A DNA stretch of 6,923 bases from the NCBI GenBank assembly GCA_938091475.1, contig CALLJI010000094.1, forward strand, positions 1 to 6,923. Reading direction: 5' to 3'. The position numbers and the translations under genes were made by a program. Shown here piece by piece: positions 6,612 through 6,923 of the stretch. The notes below the pieces were generated by a model, which had not been told where the DNA came from, ran no database searches, and saw nothing but the letters and a program-made list of their open reading frames with translations. How positions within the stretch are numbered: position 1 is the first letter of the stretch; every line of letters starts with the position of its first letter. This DNA comes from an uncultured Caldimicrobium sp. (GTDB lineage Bacteria; Desulfobacterota; Thermodesulfobacteria; Thermodesulfobacteriales; Thermodesulfobacteriaceae).

Positions 6612-6639
6612 AAAAAAAGGGGGCCTTTTAGCCCCCCCC
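6612..6639 (-). terminator. Intrinsic terminator after aprA
   Basis: Read on the minus strand, eight G and a C (6639-6631) are followed by a short A-rich loop and GGCCCCC (6625-6619). This forms a 6-bp G/C stem, or 7 bp with a U-G closing pair, around an AAAA loop. Seven T (6618-6612) follow at once. This is a textbook rho-independent terminator 21 nt beyond the aprA stop. It implies that much aprA transcription ends before qmoA. No separate promoter for qmoA is obvious, so qmo expression may depend on readthrough, which would give more AprBA than Qmo. Confidence 0.85.
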
Positions 6640-6659
6640 TAAATCTTCTCCTCAACTAA

Positions 6660-6923
6660 TTATGGTCCAAGAGGATCAGGAATGATCTGCACATAAGGAT
6701 ATGTTTCAAGCTCCCACTGCTTTGTTTCAGGATTCCATCTGGATAGAGTGAAACATCTCCAGTTGGCATCATCAATATTCAGATAATCTGCTCTATAGAA
6801 ATACCCTGGATAACGAGTTTCTTCTCTGAAGAGGATATGTAAAAGATGAGCTTCAGCTGTCCATACCCTGTGTCTGTTTTCCCAAGCTCTCATAAGCTCA
6901 TGTAGATCTCTTGCAGCTGCAAG
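6660..6923 (-). CDS. aprA: Adenylylsulfate (APS) reductase alpha subunit, C-terminal part (partial at window edge)
   Basis: Only the last 87 codons and the TAA stop are in the window; the reading frame stays open to the right edge, so the gene starts outside. The visible protein contains the AprA C-terminal signature: a RDLHELMRAWENRHR stretch, then LFREETRYPGYFYRAD, then NWRCFTLSRW and an ending PYVQIIPDPLGP. These are typical of dissimilatory AprA and match no other flavoprotein family I know. AprA is the FAD-containing subunit that, with the ferredoxin-like AprB, reduces APS to sulfite and AMP in the cytoplasm (or runs in reverse in sulfur oxidisers). The FAD-binding region and catalytic residues are not visible. 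The gene lies 107 nt upstream of qmoA on the same strand, the classical apr-qmo neighbourhood, but an intrinsic terminator follows its stop. The in-frame Met at 6893 is internal and is not the start. Confidence 0.95.
   Translation of the reverse strand, partial: LAAARDLHELMRAWENRHRVWTAEAHLLHILFREETRYPGYFYRADYLNIDDANWRCFTLSRWNPETKQWELETYPYVQIIPDPLGP

Overview
The window is about 6.9 kb of AT-rich DNA from a dissimilatory sulfate reducer. Every supported gene lies on the minus strand. Transcription therefore runs from high to low coordinates, in the order aprA (3' end only), qmoA, qmoB, qmoC, then a multihaem cytochrome c. The apr-qmo block is the standard arrangement of sulfate-reducing Thermodesulfobacteriota and relatives. 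The low GC content, A/T-ending codons and the large cytochrome suggest a low-GC lineage, possibly thermophilic (Thermodesulfobacteria- or Desulfofervidus-like). That placement is inference and was not tested.

Layout from the right: 6923-6660 is the last 87 residues of AprA, the catalytic subunit of APS reductase. A strong intrinsic terminator (6639-6612) follows, and directly against it lies a perfect 14-bp inverted repeat (6611-6576). qmoA (6552-5311), qmoB (5297-3096) and qmoC (3083-1893) are packed with 12-13 nt gaps, each behind a strong Shine-Dalgarno. A second intrinsic terminator (1870-1841) closes the operon just after qmoC; no qmoD is visible.

The 1892-1364 gap holds four things: the qmo terminator, a decayed 3' end of a sensor histidine kinase gene (about 1821-1690), a palindrome-rich MITE-like repeat (1423-1646), and a near-consensus sigma-70 promoter (1429-1401). 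The promoter drives a membrane-anchored cytochrome with eight CXXCH motifs (1363-398). A G6/C6 hairpin (387-369) lies just after that gene. A second, diverged copy of the repeat occupies 125-309 in the same orientation, so the cytochrome gene is bracketed by the two copies. Positions 1-124 and 310-368 hold nothing else I can support.

How the parts work together: APS reductase (AprBA) reduces adenosine-5'-phosphosulfate to sulfite and AMP. QmoABC is the membrane complex thought to pass electrons from menaquinol to it, perhaps together with a low-potential electron partner through its HdrA- and MvhD-like modules. The octahaem cytochrome, with a NapC/NirT-like membrane anchor and a c7-like C-terminal part, would act on the outer face of the same membrane and may exchange electrons with the quinone pool. 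It has its own promoter and is not part of the qmo operon.

The main chain is well-known biology. The less expected parts are the repeat pair around the cytochrome, the promoter -35 box that lies in the repeat terminus, the kinase remnant, and the terminator-plus-hairpin junction between aprA and qmoA.
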